Positions 1 through 5,277 of a stretch of 5,277 nucleotides of DNA are shown here, one piece after another. The stretch covers positions 7,247-12,523 of the forward strand of contig JAMDAJ010000048.1 of assembly GCA_023485925.1 (NCBI GenBank). The letters are read 5' to 3'. Position numbers and translations under genes: made by a program. The notes below the pieces were generated by a model. The model ran no database searches. It was given only the letters and a program-made list of their open reading frames with translations, and was not told the DNA's origin. Each line of letters begins with the position of its first letter. Position 1 is the stretch's first letter. This DNA is from Patescibacteria group bacterium. Lineage in GTDB: Bacteria; Patescibacteriota; Doudnabacteria; UBA920; 2-01-FULL-50-11.

Positions 1-2235
1 GGTTTGATTGCCGGCGTGATCAGAAGCCGTGCAAGTACCGGAATCGCACTCTATGATGGGCTGGGGATCAAAATTATCTACAGTGGTAAAAACATACTTG
101 TCGGAAAATTGATCGTAGGTAACGGCTATCTCGGGCGGAGTTAGGTCCTCTGCCTGCTCCCTTGAAATTTGGGAGTCCGCCGGTAACACCTGTTGGTTGA
201 CCATAATAGAGCTGTCAGCGCTAGTTTCTGATATTGGAAAAGTTATAGGCGTGCCGACAATAATAGGCACGTCGTCGTAAACATAAGTGTTGCCTGTCAT
301 GCCGTTATCGTTATTGCTGATTAACAAATCAAAAGCGCCTGTGGATTCCCCGGTAGCCTGGATCTCGTACTCCTGGCCTTCGTCAGTAGGCAGGAAAATG
401 AACTTTTCGCCATCGATGATTTCGTAGTCCACCCCCGGGATGCTATTTTCCAGCCCCCACTCCGCGGGTCCGCTGTGTTTGCCTTGGGAATAAATATTCA
501 CAGCAACCGGACTCCTCCAGGTAAGCGTCTTGCCGGCGAAGGCACAAAAATCCGAAGAGCTGCTGACGTTGTCTGCCAAATCCGGGGCTTGACCGGTTAA
601 AATGTCTAGAATCAATTCTTTCACGCCGGAGGCGCTGGGCAGTTTGGAGTGGTCGGCATTTTTAACGTAATATTTGCGGGTTGCAGGAATGTTCAGGTAG
701 TCCGAGCTCGGCAAGGGCACGGTACCGTCGCCTGACGAATACCCCACCCGGCCGATGTTGCCGAAAAGACTTAACTGATAAGCGCTTTGCGTCGGTGTCT
801 TGCAGCCGGCGATGTTATAGACGTCAAGACCCGAGAAATCCATGTCTTGAAGATCTTTGGAAAACAAATCTTCAGCTTTGGCATACACGGCCGCGTTCAG
901 ACCGTTCTCGTTTAAAAGGAAATCCTTGGTTTGACTGTAATCTAAGGGCGGCGGGGTGGATAACCACCCGAACTTTACGATATAACCCGCGAACTGCTCG
1001 AAATATTTTGGAACGGGCAAAAGCTCGTAGACCGCAGGGTAATTTTTTGACAGTTCCTTCATCACTCCGCTATTGAGGATATGAATATCAAAGTTGTCAC
1101 CAGCCAATAGCGCCTTGCCGGCTTTGGGCGCGCCTAAGTGCGGCGTGCCCACAAAGATCAGCTTGTTCACGCTGGCTTTGCCGTAAGCGTTCAAGTAATC
1201 CTCAACCAGCAGGCCACCCATGCTGTGCGCGACCACATCCACGGAATCGAAGCCGGTCAGGATTTTAATGTCATTGATTTTCTTGTCCAAAGAATCCAGG
1301 CTGTCATCCAAACCCAAACGCCAGTCATAAGGAAAAACAAAATAGGTCTCGTTTTCTGTATATCCGTTTGCTTCTAATGACAAGATTAATGACGCAAAAA
1401 CATCAGTATCGGGTAAAAGAGCTATATTTATTTCTTTTACTATATCCCCCAAACTCACCGGACCTTTGTTTTGTCCTCCCGAATCCAAAGGTAACTCGTT
1501 AAGCAGAAAAGTATCATTGGTCTCAAACATCCTCACTAAATCTGGCCAAGAAAGTTGATTGTTGTAAAATAAGTCAGTACCGCCGATCCCAGGCACAATC
1601 AAAACCGGCCTTTTGCCTTGCGGTTCAGGCGGCGGGCTGTTATCCGTCGGATTCTGGATATTCTGCAAATCAACGAGGTAGGAGTAGGAAGCGGCGGTGG
1701 AGCCGGATACGCCGTCCCAGGCTTCGATCCAGATATAGCGGGCGGTGCCGGAGGGATATTGGATTTGGGTTGAACCATCCAGTGTGACAGTGTGGCCGTT
1801 ATCGGCATAAGTAAGGACGTGATCGCCGGGGGAAATAGGATTGGTGAAGGCTGGGCCCAGGCCAAAGATGGGAGAACAATCGGAGGCAAAGCCCAAAACT
1901 TTGACGTAGCTGGTAGTACTGGTGGGAGCGGTGAAGAGCGTGTGGAAATTGAAGGTGACGACGCCGTTTGCATCCGCCGAAACAAACGGCTGGCCATTAG
2001 CACCATAATCAAAAGCCAAGGTGCCGTCCTCGCGCTGGCTGGTATCGGTCAAATGGCCGTTGACGTAGTAGATTTGGAAATCGACTTGCTGGGCATCGCA
2101 GGCGGTGGTCGGCAAGGTCCAGGCTGCAGAAACTGGCTTGGGCGCAAACAAAGAGACGGCCACAAGGACGAGAGAAAAAACGAGAAATAATTTCCCGGAT
2201 AAAAGTCTGGATGTTTTGCTTTCGGTGTACCCCAT
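1..2235 (-). CDS. Secreted LCAT-like alpha/beta-hydrolase (lipase/acyltransferase), C-terminus beyond window
   Basis: One uninterrupted reading frame runs from ATG (2233-2235) through 745 codons to the window edge with no stop, so the gene is 3'-partial. Residues 1-37 look like a Sec signal peptide: Lys/Arg n-region, hydrophobic stretch about 16-31, then VSA before Ala38, so the product should be exported. Residues about 40-200 form a beta-rich, Thr/Ser-rich region ending in a Pro-rich linker. The hydrolase domain spans about 208-550: PGIGG (215-219) as the oxyanion-hole strand, PYDWR (302-306) typical of lecithin:cholesterol acyltransferase relatives, the AHSMGG nucleophile elbow (Ser338), SGDGTVP (Asp503) and ADHS (His529). 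The triad is therefore complete. A second beta-rich module follows (about 570-645), then a segment with two Cys (730, 734). Known family members hydrolyse or transfer acyl groups on lipids; the substrate here is unknown. It has its own promoter and ribosome binding site and lies about 130 bases downstream of the Fic gene. Confidence 0.9.
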   Translation of the reverse strand, partial: MGYTESKTSRLLSGKLFLVFSLVLVAVSLFAPKPVSAAWTLPTTACDAQQVDFQIYYVNGHLTDTSQREDGTLAFDYGANGQPFVSADANGVVTFNFHTLFTAPTSTTSYVKVLGFASDCSPIFGLGPAFTNPISPGDHVLTYADNGHTVTLDGSTQIQYPSGTARYIWIEAWDGVSGSTAASYSYLVDLQNIQNPTDNSPPPEPQGKRPVLIVPGIGGTDLFYNNQLSWPDLVRMFETNDTFLLNELPLDSGGQNKGPVSLGDIVKEINIALLPDTDVFASLILSLEANGYTENETYFVFPYDWRLGLDDSLDSLDKKINDIKILTGFDSVDVVAHSMGGLLVEDYLNAYGKASVNKLIFVGTPHLGAPKAGKALLAGDNFDIHILNSGVMKELSKNYPAVYELLPVPKYFEQFAGYIVKFGWLSTPPPLDYSQTKDFLLNENGLNAAVYAKAEDLFSKDLQDMDFSGLDVYNIAGCKTPTQSAYQLSLFGNIGRVGYSSGDGTVPLPSSDYLNIPATRKYYVKNADHSKLPSASGVKELILDILTGQAPDLADNVSSSSDFCAFAGKTLTWRSPVAVNIYSQGKHSGPAEWGLENSIPGVDYEIIDGEKFIFLPTDEGQEYEIQATGESTGAFDLLISNNDNGMTGNTYVYDDVPIIVGTPITFPISETSADSSIMVNQQVLPADSQISREQAEDLTPPEIAVTYDQFSDKYVFTTVDNFDPQPIIECDSGTCTASDHAGNQT

Positions 2236-2239
2236 CTTA

Positions 2240-2247
2240 CCCCTTTC
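2240..2247 (-). promoter_or_regulatory. Ribosome binding site of the hydrolase gene
   Basis: On the minus strand GAAAGGGG is followed by TAAG and then ATG. The AAAGG core matches the complement of the CCTCCTTT tail of the 16S gene in this same window. Spacing to the start is suitable and supports the ATG at 2233-2235. Confidence 0.65.
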
Positions 2248-2260
2248 TAAACTTGCCTGC

Positions 2261-2288
2261 ATTATATAAACTCAGTTCTTGCAGTCAA
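2261..2288 (-). promoter_or_regulatory. Sigma70-type promoter of the hydrolase gene
   Basis: On the minus strand a TTGACT -35 (2283-2288) is followed after 16 bases by a perfect TATAAT -10 (2261-2266). Transcription would begin near 2254, giving a short leader of about 20 bases that contains the ribosome binding site. This makes the hydrolase gene independent of the upstream Fic gene. Confidence 0.75.
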
Positions 2289-2336
2289 TATAACAAAGAA
2301 ATATGAGCGGATTTTACTATACCTTTGATGCAGCGT

Positions 2337-2357
2337 AAAAATCCTTGCTGGCTTAGG
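2337..2357 (-). terminator. Weak possible terminator after the Fic gene
   Basis: Just past the Fic stop, the minus strand has an imperfect CCT/AGG-based hairpin (2343-2357) followed by a run of five T. The stem is short and mismatched. The position and T-run fit an intrinsic terminator, but the helix is poor. Confidence 0.25.
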
Positions 2358-2362
2358 CACTT

Positions 2363-3418
2363 TCAAACCAAAATATAACCGGAGGCAGGGCCCTTGCCGA
2401 CCTGTTTGATCATTCCCATTTTTTTCAATTTCTGCAAATAGGACTGCGCGGTTCTTTTGGGGCAACGCAAAATATCCACTGCGTCTTGGGCCGTGATTTT
2501 ACCCACTTGATCCAAGAAATCCAAAATCTGCATTTGGTCGCGATCCAGATAGACTTTGGACTGGATCTTCTCATCCACTTTTTTCAAAGACAATGAGGCT
2601 ATTTTTTCCTTAACCTCGTCAATCTCCTGTTTGAAACCCTTGACGAAGTATTCCAACCAAGGGGTGAAATCAATCCCGCGCGCCTCATAATTCTTGCCGA
2701 TGTTGATGGCTGCGTAATATGCCGGTCGATCCTGATTGTAATAATCTTCCAAAGCGAATAGCCGCCGAAAGTCGTAACCGCGCTCATATAAAATCAAAGT
2801 CGCCAAAGCGCGCGCGGTTCTGCCATTGCCGTCGGAGAAGGGGTGAATGGCGGCGATCTCCTGATGGACGATGCCGGCTGCGATGATCGGGTGTATCTCC
2901 TTTCCCGCGCTCTGCCGGATCCACTCTACCAAATCTTTCATCAAGCCGGGGACTTTTTTGGCATCCGGGCCTGTGTACATTACCTCCTGCGGCTGACCGT
3001 AGCGGCGGCGCACGACGTATACCGCGCCGCGACGGTAGTGCCCCGATTGCTCCTCCGGCAAGGTATCCGCAGTCACGAGCTTATGAATCTTTAGAATCGC
3101 CTTTTCTGTGGTGGATTGTTTCTTCTCGACTACCTGCTGAATATACTTTAGGGCTTTTATATAGTTTTGTACTTCAAAAACATCCCGCGAGGGCGCGTCG
3201 ATTTTCTTGTGAGCCAACAAATCCTCCACCTGCCGGGTATTGAGCTGATTTCCCTCGATAGCGGTCGAGCTGTGCGTCATGCGGATCAAGGCTTGCCGGC
3301 GTAATTTGAGTTCATGCTTGGGCAGCAGCCGAGCGCGGTCAATAAGGGCCTTGGCTTCAGCGATGGAAGTCAGCCAATTCACGATTTTATTGCTGATTTT
3401 GTAGTGGGGATTAAACAT
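2363..3418 (-). CDS. Class II Fic-domain protein AMP-transferase with C-terminal winged helix
   Basis: A 351-residue Fic protein, a normal length for the Fic_N-Fic-wHTH architecture. Residues 192-203 are the complete active-site loop HPFSDGNGRTAR: His192 is the catalytic base, and the Asp, Asn and Arg residues bind Mg and ATP phosphates. Such enzymes transfer AMP (occasionally other groups) to Ser/Thr/Tyr hydroxyls of target proteins. Residues 51-56 (STAIEG) match the inhibitory (S/T)xxxE(G/N) motif; Glu55 before the Fic core marks class II, self-inhibited enzymes. Residues about 295-351 resemble a winged helix-turn-helix, suggesting DNA binding or autoregulation. No separate antitoxin gene adjoins it. 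The ATG at 3416-3418 is chosen because a perfect -10 lies six bases upstream, implying a leaderless mRNA. The target protein cannot be told from sequence. It lies downstream of the 16S gene in the same orientation, separated by a terminator. Confidence 0.93.
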   Translation of the reverse strand: MFNPHYKISNKIVNWLTSIAEAKALIDRARLLPKHELKLRRQALIRMTHSSTAIEGNQLNTRQVEDLLAHKKIDAPSRDVFEVQNYIKALKYIQQVVEKKQSTTEKAILKIHKLVTADTLPEEQSGHYRRGAVYVVRRRYGQPQEVMYTGPDAKKVPGLMKDLVEWIRQSAGKEIHPIIAAGIVHQEIAAIHPFSDGNGRTARALATLILYERGYDFRRLFALEDYYNQDRPAYYAAINIGKNYEARGIDFTPWLEYFVKGFKQEIDEVKEKIASLSLKKVDEKIQSKVYLDRDQMQILDFLDQVGKITAQDAVDILRCPKRTAQSYLQKLKKMGMIKQVGKGPASGYILV

Positions 3419-3424
3419 ACCGGC

Positions 3425-3453
3425 ATTATATACTATCTTTCAAAATCGCGCAA
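3425..3453 (-). promoter_or_regulatory. Leaderless promoter of the Fic gene
   Basis: On the minus strand TATAAT (3425-3430) is preceded after exactly 17 bases by TTGCGC (3448-3453; first three bases match the -35 consensus). Only six bases separate the -10 from the ATG, so the predicted transcript starts at or next to the A of ATG with no room for a Shine-Dalgarno sequence. The -35 overlaps the first of three short repeats, a typical operator arrangement. Confidence 0.7.
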
Positions 3454-3475
3454 GAATCGCGCAGAAAATCGCGCA
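3444..3475. repeat. Three phased AATCGCGCA repeats, candidate operator
   Basis: AATCGCGCA occurs exactly three times, at 3444-3452, 3455-3463 and 3467-3475, with periods of 11 and 12 bases, close to one helical turn. The copies cover the -35 element of the Fic gene and the sequence just upstream. Same-face direct repeats suggest cooperative binding of a regulator, possibly the winged helix of the Fic protein itself (inference). Confidence 0.6.
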
Positions 3476-3478
3476 AAT

Positions 3479-3515
3479 AAAAACCGCCCTGGGCGTAGTC
3501 GAATGGGCGATTTTT
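3479..3515 (-). terminator. Intrinsic terminator of the 16S transcript
   Basis: On the minus strand AAAAATCGCCC and GGGCGGTTTTT form an 11-bp stem (one U-G pair) with a 15-base loop; the second arm ends in a T-run. It lies about 180 bases past the 16S 3' end and just before the Fic promoter. The A/T arms are symmetrical, so it could also work on the plus strand. Confidence 0.8.
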
Positions 3516-3691
3516 CATTGACGATTGAATAGTGACAGGAAGTACGTTGATTCTCAGAAATGAATGATTTTCCTAAGAAAATGCACCCATATCGACCCTA
3601 TCTGACTAAGAAATAAACCGGTTGGCTAAGACTGCTCAAGGCAGGTTGGCCTATATAGTAATTTCTTAATCAGCTAAGGAAAACTCCTTAG
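3516..3691 (-). other. Structured 16S 3' flank without tRNA or 23S
   Basis: No gene is visible. On the transcript strand there is a perfect 7-bp hairpin directly after the 16S end (3674-3691, loop GUUU). A 13-bp stem with one G-U pair joins 3602-3614 and 3661-3673, with a 46-base loop. A 6-bp hairpin lies at 3567-3582. These probably serve rRNA 3' processing or stability. No cloverleaf and no 23S start sequence follow. Confidence 0.55.
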
Positions 3692-3826
3692 AAAGGAGGT
3701 GATCCATCGACAGCTTCCGCTACCGATGCCTTGTTACGACTTCACCCCAGTCATTGCGCTTACCTTAGTTTGCTCGACGAGCAAGTTTTGGGTACTCACA
3801 ACTTCCATGGTGTGACGGGCGGTATC

Positions 3827-3851
3827 GGGATCGAATTTATACTTTCGTCCC
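3827..3851 (-). ncRNA. Intron domain VI hairpin with branch-point adenosine
   Basis: On the transcript GGGACGAA (3844-3851) pairs with UUCG and UCCC (3832-3835, 3827-3830), leaving one unpaired A at 3831 on the 3' strand. The loop is eight bases (3836-3843). The bulged A is followed by seven bases and then the exon, the spacing expected of a group II lariat branch point. Three bases (3852-3854) link it to domain V. Confidence 0.75.
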
Positions 3852-3854
3852 ACA

Positions 3855-3888
3855 CCACTGGGCAAACGGCTTTCCCGTACCCTAGCGG
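3855..3888 (-). ncRNA. Intron domain V catalytic hairpin
   Basis: Exactly 34 bases, the canonical domain V length. The lower helix pairs CCGCU(A)GGGU with GCCCAGUGG, leaving A at 3883 bulged. Bases 2-4 are the triad CGC (3885-3887), whose central G pairs with U32, the conserved wobble. A two-base UU bulge on the 3' strand (positions 24-25) precedes the upper helix ACGG/CCGU and a GAAAG loop; canonical loops are GNRA, so the extra loop G and the bulged A offset each other. The ORF stop codon occupies positions 5-7. Confidence 0.75.
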
Positions 3889-4424
3889 TTCCGATAATAT
3901 TTTTTGGAATAAGCCCTGATCCGGTCGCGTAATTTAAGAATTTCCTTGAATCCCCGATCTGATAAGTGTTTTTTATCTTTAATCAAGAATACAATCTTCC
4001 TAAATAACTCGTATACCAATTTTTTCTTGGCTTGAAGTGGATGAGCATCAAGGAACGGTATCAGTACTTCGGTTAATTCCTTAATACTCGCCACTTTATA
4101 TTTGGCGTGCGGCTGCCAATCATACCGCTTGTAAACCAAGCGATAGACATAACCGCAGCCGATAGTTTGTTGAATTCTCTCCAGAATTTCCCTGTCGTCC
4201 TCGCGCAATTCCATTTCAAACTCTGCGCGGACATCCAGGCGGCGCTTGGTGGTTGAGTGTTTGGAAATACTCACCGAAAAGCTGCCTTCACCGTCGATGA
4301 ATCCAACAACGTAATTAGGATCAAGCTTATGACCATTATCAGTTTGGTCCTTCTCCCGCCGTTGGCGGGATACTACGACCGCTGCTGACTTCTTGGCGCG
4401 CGTTTTTTGAACGTTTCCGTCCAT
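3882..4424 (-). CDS. Intron-encoded single-motif LAGLIDADG homing endonuclease
   Basis: A 180-residue protein with one LAGLIDADG motif, VVGFIDGEGSFS (39-50); the acidic residue of the GEG turn supplies the metal ligand. One motif implies a homodimer cutting a near-palindromic site. The motif is followed by the expected beta strands (SVSISKH, then DVRAEFEMEL), IQQTIGCGYVY, a second beta region (W103-I114), and the typical IPFLDAHPLQAKKK...Y..F segment (122-141) of the LAGLIDADG_1 family. The first 30 residues are Lys/Arg-rich and outside the core. No reverse transcriptase is present. The enzyme should cleave intron-less 16S genes near 1397/1398 and may also act as a maturase (inference). The ATG at 4422-4424 lies just past the domain III stem with no clear ribosome binding site. 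The last codon and stop lie within domain V. Confidence 0.93.
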   Translation of the reverse strand: MDGNVQKTRAKKSAAVVVSRQRREKDQTDNGHKLDPNYVVGFIDGEGSFSVSISKHSTTKRRLDVRAEFEMELREDDREILERIQQTIGCGYVYRLVYKRYDWQPHAKYKVASIKELTEVLIPFLDAHPLQAKKKLVYELFRKIVFLIKDKKHLSDRGFKEILKLRDRIRAYSKKYYRNR

Positions 4425-4430
4425 ACTTTA

Positions 4431-4467
4431 TCGGGGTTTATTCACCCTGAATATATCAGTTTCCCGA
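4431..4467 (-). ncRNA. Candidate intron domain III
   Basis: On the transcript UCGGG (4463-4467) pairs perfectly with CCCGA (4431-4435). An inner CUGA/UCAG hairpin (4447-4450 with 4456-4459) is enclosed. It starts three bases after the preceding stem and ends seven bases before the ORF start codon, the place expected of domain III. Confidence 0.45.
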
Positions 4468-4470
4468 CAA

Positions 4471-4500
4471 CGCGACAAGATCTCCTCGGGTCACCTCGCG
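4471..4500 (-). ncRNA. Candidate intron domain II
   Basis: CGCGA (4496-4500) pairs perfectly with UCGCG (4471-4475) on the transcript, closing a 20-base inner segment. It lies between the candidate basal helix of domain I and candidate domain III. Confidence 0.4.
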
Positions 4501-4516
4501 AAACATTTTTTTCCGT

Positions 4517-4729
4517 CCGGGTCTTCCGATCATATTAATGGCTTTATTTTAGGTGGCTTCCGCGTGTACACGATGCGTCGCCTACCACTAATACCTATAT
4601 GAAGACTCTGGCTGGAAAATGTCGCCGAGCCCTTCAGTTAATTCCTCGCGGAATCTAACCTGCTCTTTGACTTCACGCAACCTAAAATGCGTGGAAGGAT
4701 TTTCACCTTCTTTTTCACGAGACTGCCGA
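4517..4729 (-). ncRNA. Candidate intron domain I with EBS1 and tetraloop hairpin
   Basis: The basal helix pairs UCGG-CA-GUCU (4720-4729, two bases bulged) with AGACCCGG (4517-4524). Inside are a perfect 9-bp long-range helix (4680-4688 with 4546-4554), a hairpin capped by a GCGA tetraloop (4638-4658, one bulged G), and a two-part stem (4628-4636 with 4600-4604 and 4610-4613). EBS1 GUGUAC (4566-4571) lies in the loop above GGC/GCC (4580-4582 with 4555-4557) and pairs perfectly with exon bases 1392-1397. A loop AAAAU at 4699-4703 could pair with the upstream exon GGUUUU as EBS2, but it lies unusually near the 5' end. Confidence 0.5.
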
Positions 4730-5036
4730 GCGTCCCGTGTACAAAACCTGAGAACGTATTCACCGTAGCGAGGCTGATCTACGGTTACTAGCGATTCCGG
4801 CTTCATGAGGGCGAGTTGCAGCCCTCAATCCGAACTGGGGGTAGTTTTAAAGATTAGCTCCATCTTACGATCTTGCATCCTTTTGTAGCCTACCCATTGT
4901 AGCACGTGTGTAGCCCAGGGCGTAAGAGCCACGCTGATTTGACGTCATCCCCGCCTTCCTCCAGCTTGAACGCTGGCAGTTTTGTCCGACACAATAAAAC
5001 GGACAATGAGGGTTGCGCTCGTTCTACCACTTAAGG

Positions 5037-5067
<31 letters not shown>

Positions 5068-5194
5068 GTGCAGCATCTGTGTATCACCCTCGAAGGAGTC
5101 CAGGTTTCCCTGGATTTGCAGATACATGTCAAGCCCTGGTAAGGTTCCCCGCTTATCGTCGAATTGAACCACATGCTCCACCGCTTGTGCAGGT

Positions 5195-5244
<50 letters not shown>

Positions 5245-5277
5245 CAGACTTAACGCGTTAGCTTCGTCACTCAGGAG

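Larger units (their letters stand above)
3824..4736 (-). mobile_element. Group II-like intron with LAGLIDADG ORF in 16S rRNA at position 1397/1398
   Basis: A 913-nt insertion splits the universal TTGTACAC/ACCGCCCGTC sequence with no exon bases lost, so both junctions are fixed. Folding by hand gives a group II-like layout in order: domain I (basal helix 4720-4729 with 4517-4524), domain II (4471-4500), domain III (4431-4467), domain IV filled by the endonuclease ORF, domain V (3855-3888), domain VI (3827-3851) and a three-base tail. The 3' end is AT, matching the AY rule, and the bulged A of domain VI is seven bases upstream. EBS1 (4566-4571) is perfectly complementary to the last six exon bases. 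The 5' end GGGAC fits the usual GUGYG poorly. Group I rules (exon ending in U, intron ending in G) are not met. Fungal mitochondrial rRNA genes are known to hold group II introns with LAGLIDADG ORFs. The insertion is certain; the class is inferred from structure. Confidence 0.8.

Noticed and set aside
681..2190. Several open frames on the plus strand and one alternative minus frame (1599-2012)
   Set aside because: All lie opposite or out of frame within the continuous 745-codon hydrolase frame. Their products are low-complexity and without motifs.
2363..3418. Fic toxin-antitoxin pair
   Set aside because: No small antitoxin gene adjoins it, and the inhibitory motif is inside the Fic protein itself (class II).
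3444..3475. Short regular repeats as a CRISPR remnant
   Set aside because: The units are nine bases with gaps of two to three bases, far too short for repeats and spacers. Their position over a promoter fits an operator better.
3824..4736. Group I intron in 16S
   Set aside because: The fixed junctions give a 5' exon ending in C and an intron ending in T instead of U and G. I found no convincing P7 (GACUA/UAGUC-like) pair, while domain V and VI features of group II are clear. Forcing group I boundaries would delete two bases from the universal decoding-site sequence.
3824..4736. Archaeal bulge-helix-bulge rRNA intron
   Set aside because: The junctions can form a short CGGGA/TCCCG helix but not two three-base bulges flanking a four-base-pair helix, and the 16S sequence is bacterial.
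4588..4806. 72-residue open frame on the minus strand
   Set aside because: It begins in the 16S exon and runs into intron domain I, overlapping rRNA and structured RNA. It has no family motif or ribosome binding site.

Overview
All genes in this window read on the minus strand. In transcription order (right to left) they are the 3' part of a 16S rRNA gene interrupted by an intron, a Fic-domain AMP-transferase gene, and a long secreted LCAT-like alpha/beta-hydrolase gene that runs off the left edge. The 16S sequence is bacterial but divergent, with a shortened 3' minor domain. An intron with a LAGLIDADG ORF inside 16S, and a 16S gene not followed by a 23S gene, are both recurrent in the Candidate Phyla Radiation (Patescibacteria). 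I infer a CPR bacterium, probably a metagenome contig, but cannot fix the phylum by eye.

Right part (3692-5277): 16S rRNA from about E. coli position 850 to the anti-Shine-Dalgarno 3' end. It is split by a 913-nt insertion (3824-4736) exactly between C1397 and A1398, at the decoding centre. The insertion carries a 180-aa single-motif LAGLIDADG endonuclease. Hand folding shows group II rather than group I hallmarks: a 34-nt domain V with a CGC triad containing the G-U wobble and a two-base bulge, and a domain VI with a bulged A seven bases before the 3' junction. There is also an AT 3' terminus, an EBS1 candidate perfectly complementary to the last six exon bases, and plausible domains I-III. 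The endonuclease ORF fills domain IV, and its last Arg codon and stop codon lie inside domain V.

Middle (3419-3691): structured 16S 3' flank, an intrinsic terminator (3479-3515), then a compact promoter for the Fic gene. That promoter has a consensus TATAAT six bases before the ATG (leaderless mRNA predicted) and a -35 overlapped by three phased AATCGCGCA repeats. No tRNA or 23S gene follows the 16S.

Left part (1-3418): the Fic protein has an intact active-site loop, an N-terminal inhibitory motif and a C-terminal winged-helix domain. After it comes a promoter plus ribosome binding site and a signal-peptide lipase/acyltransferase of at least 745 residues with its Ser-Asp-His triad intact. 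There is no sign of functional coupling among the three loci; the rRNA, Fic and hydrolase units each appear to have their own promoter or terminator.
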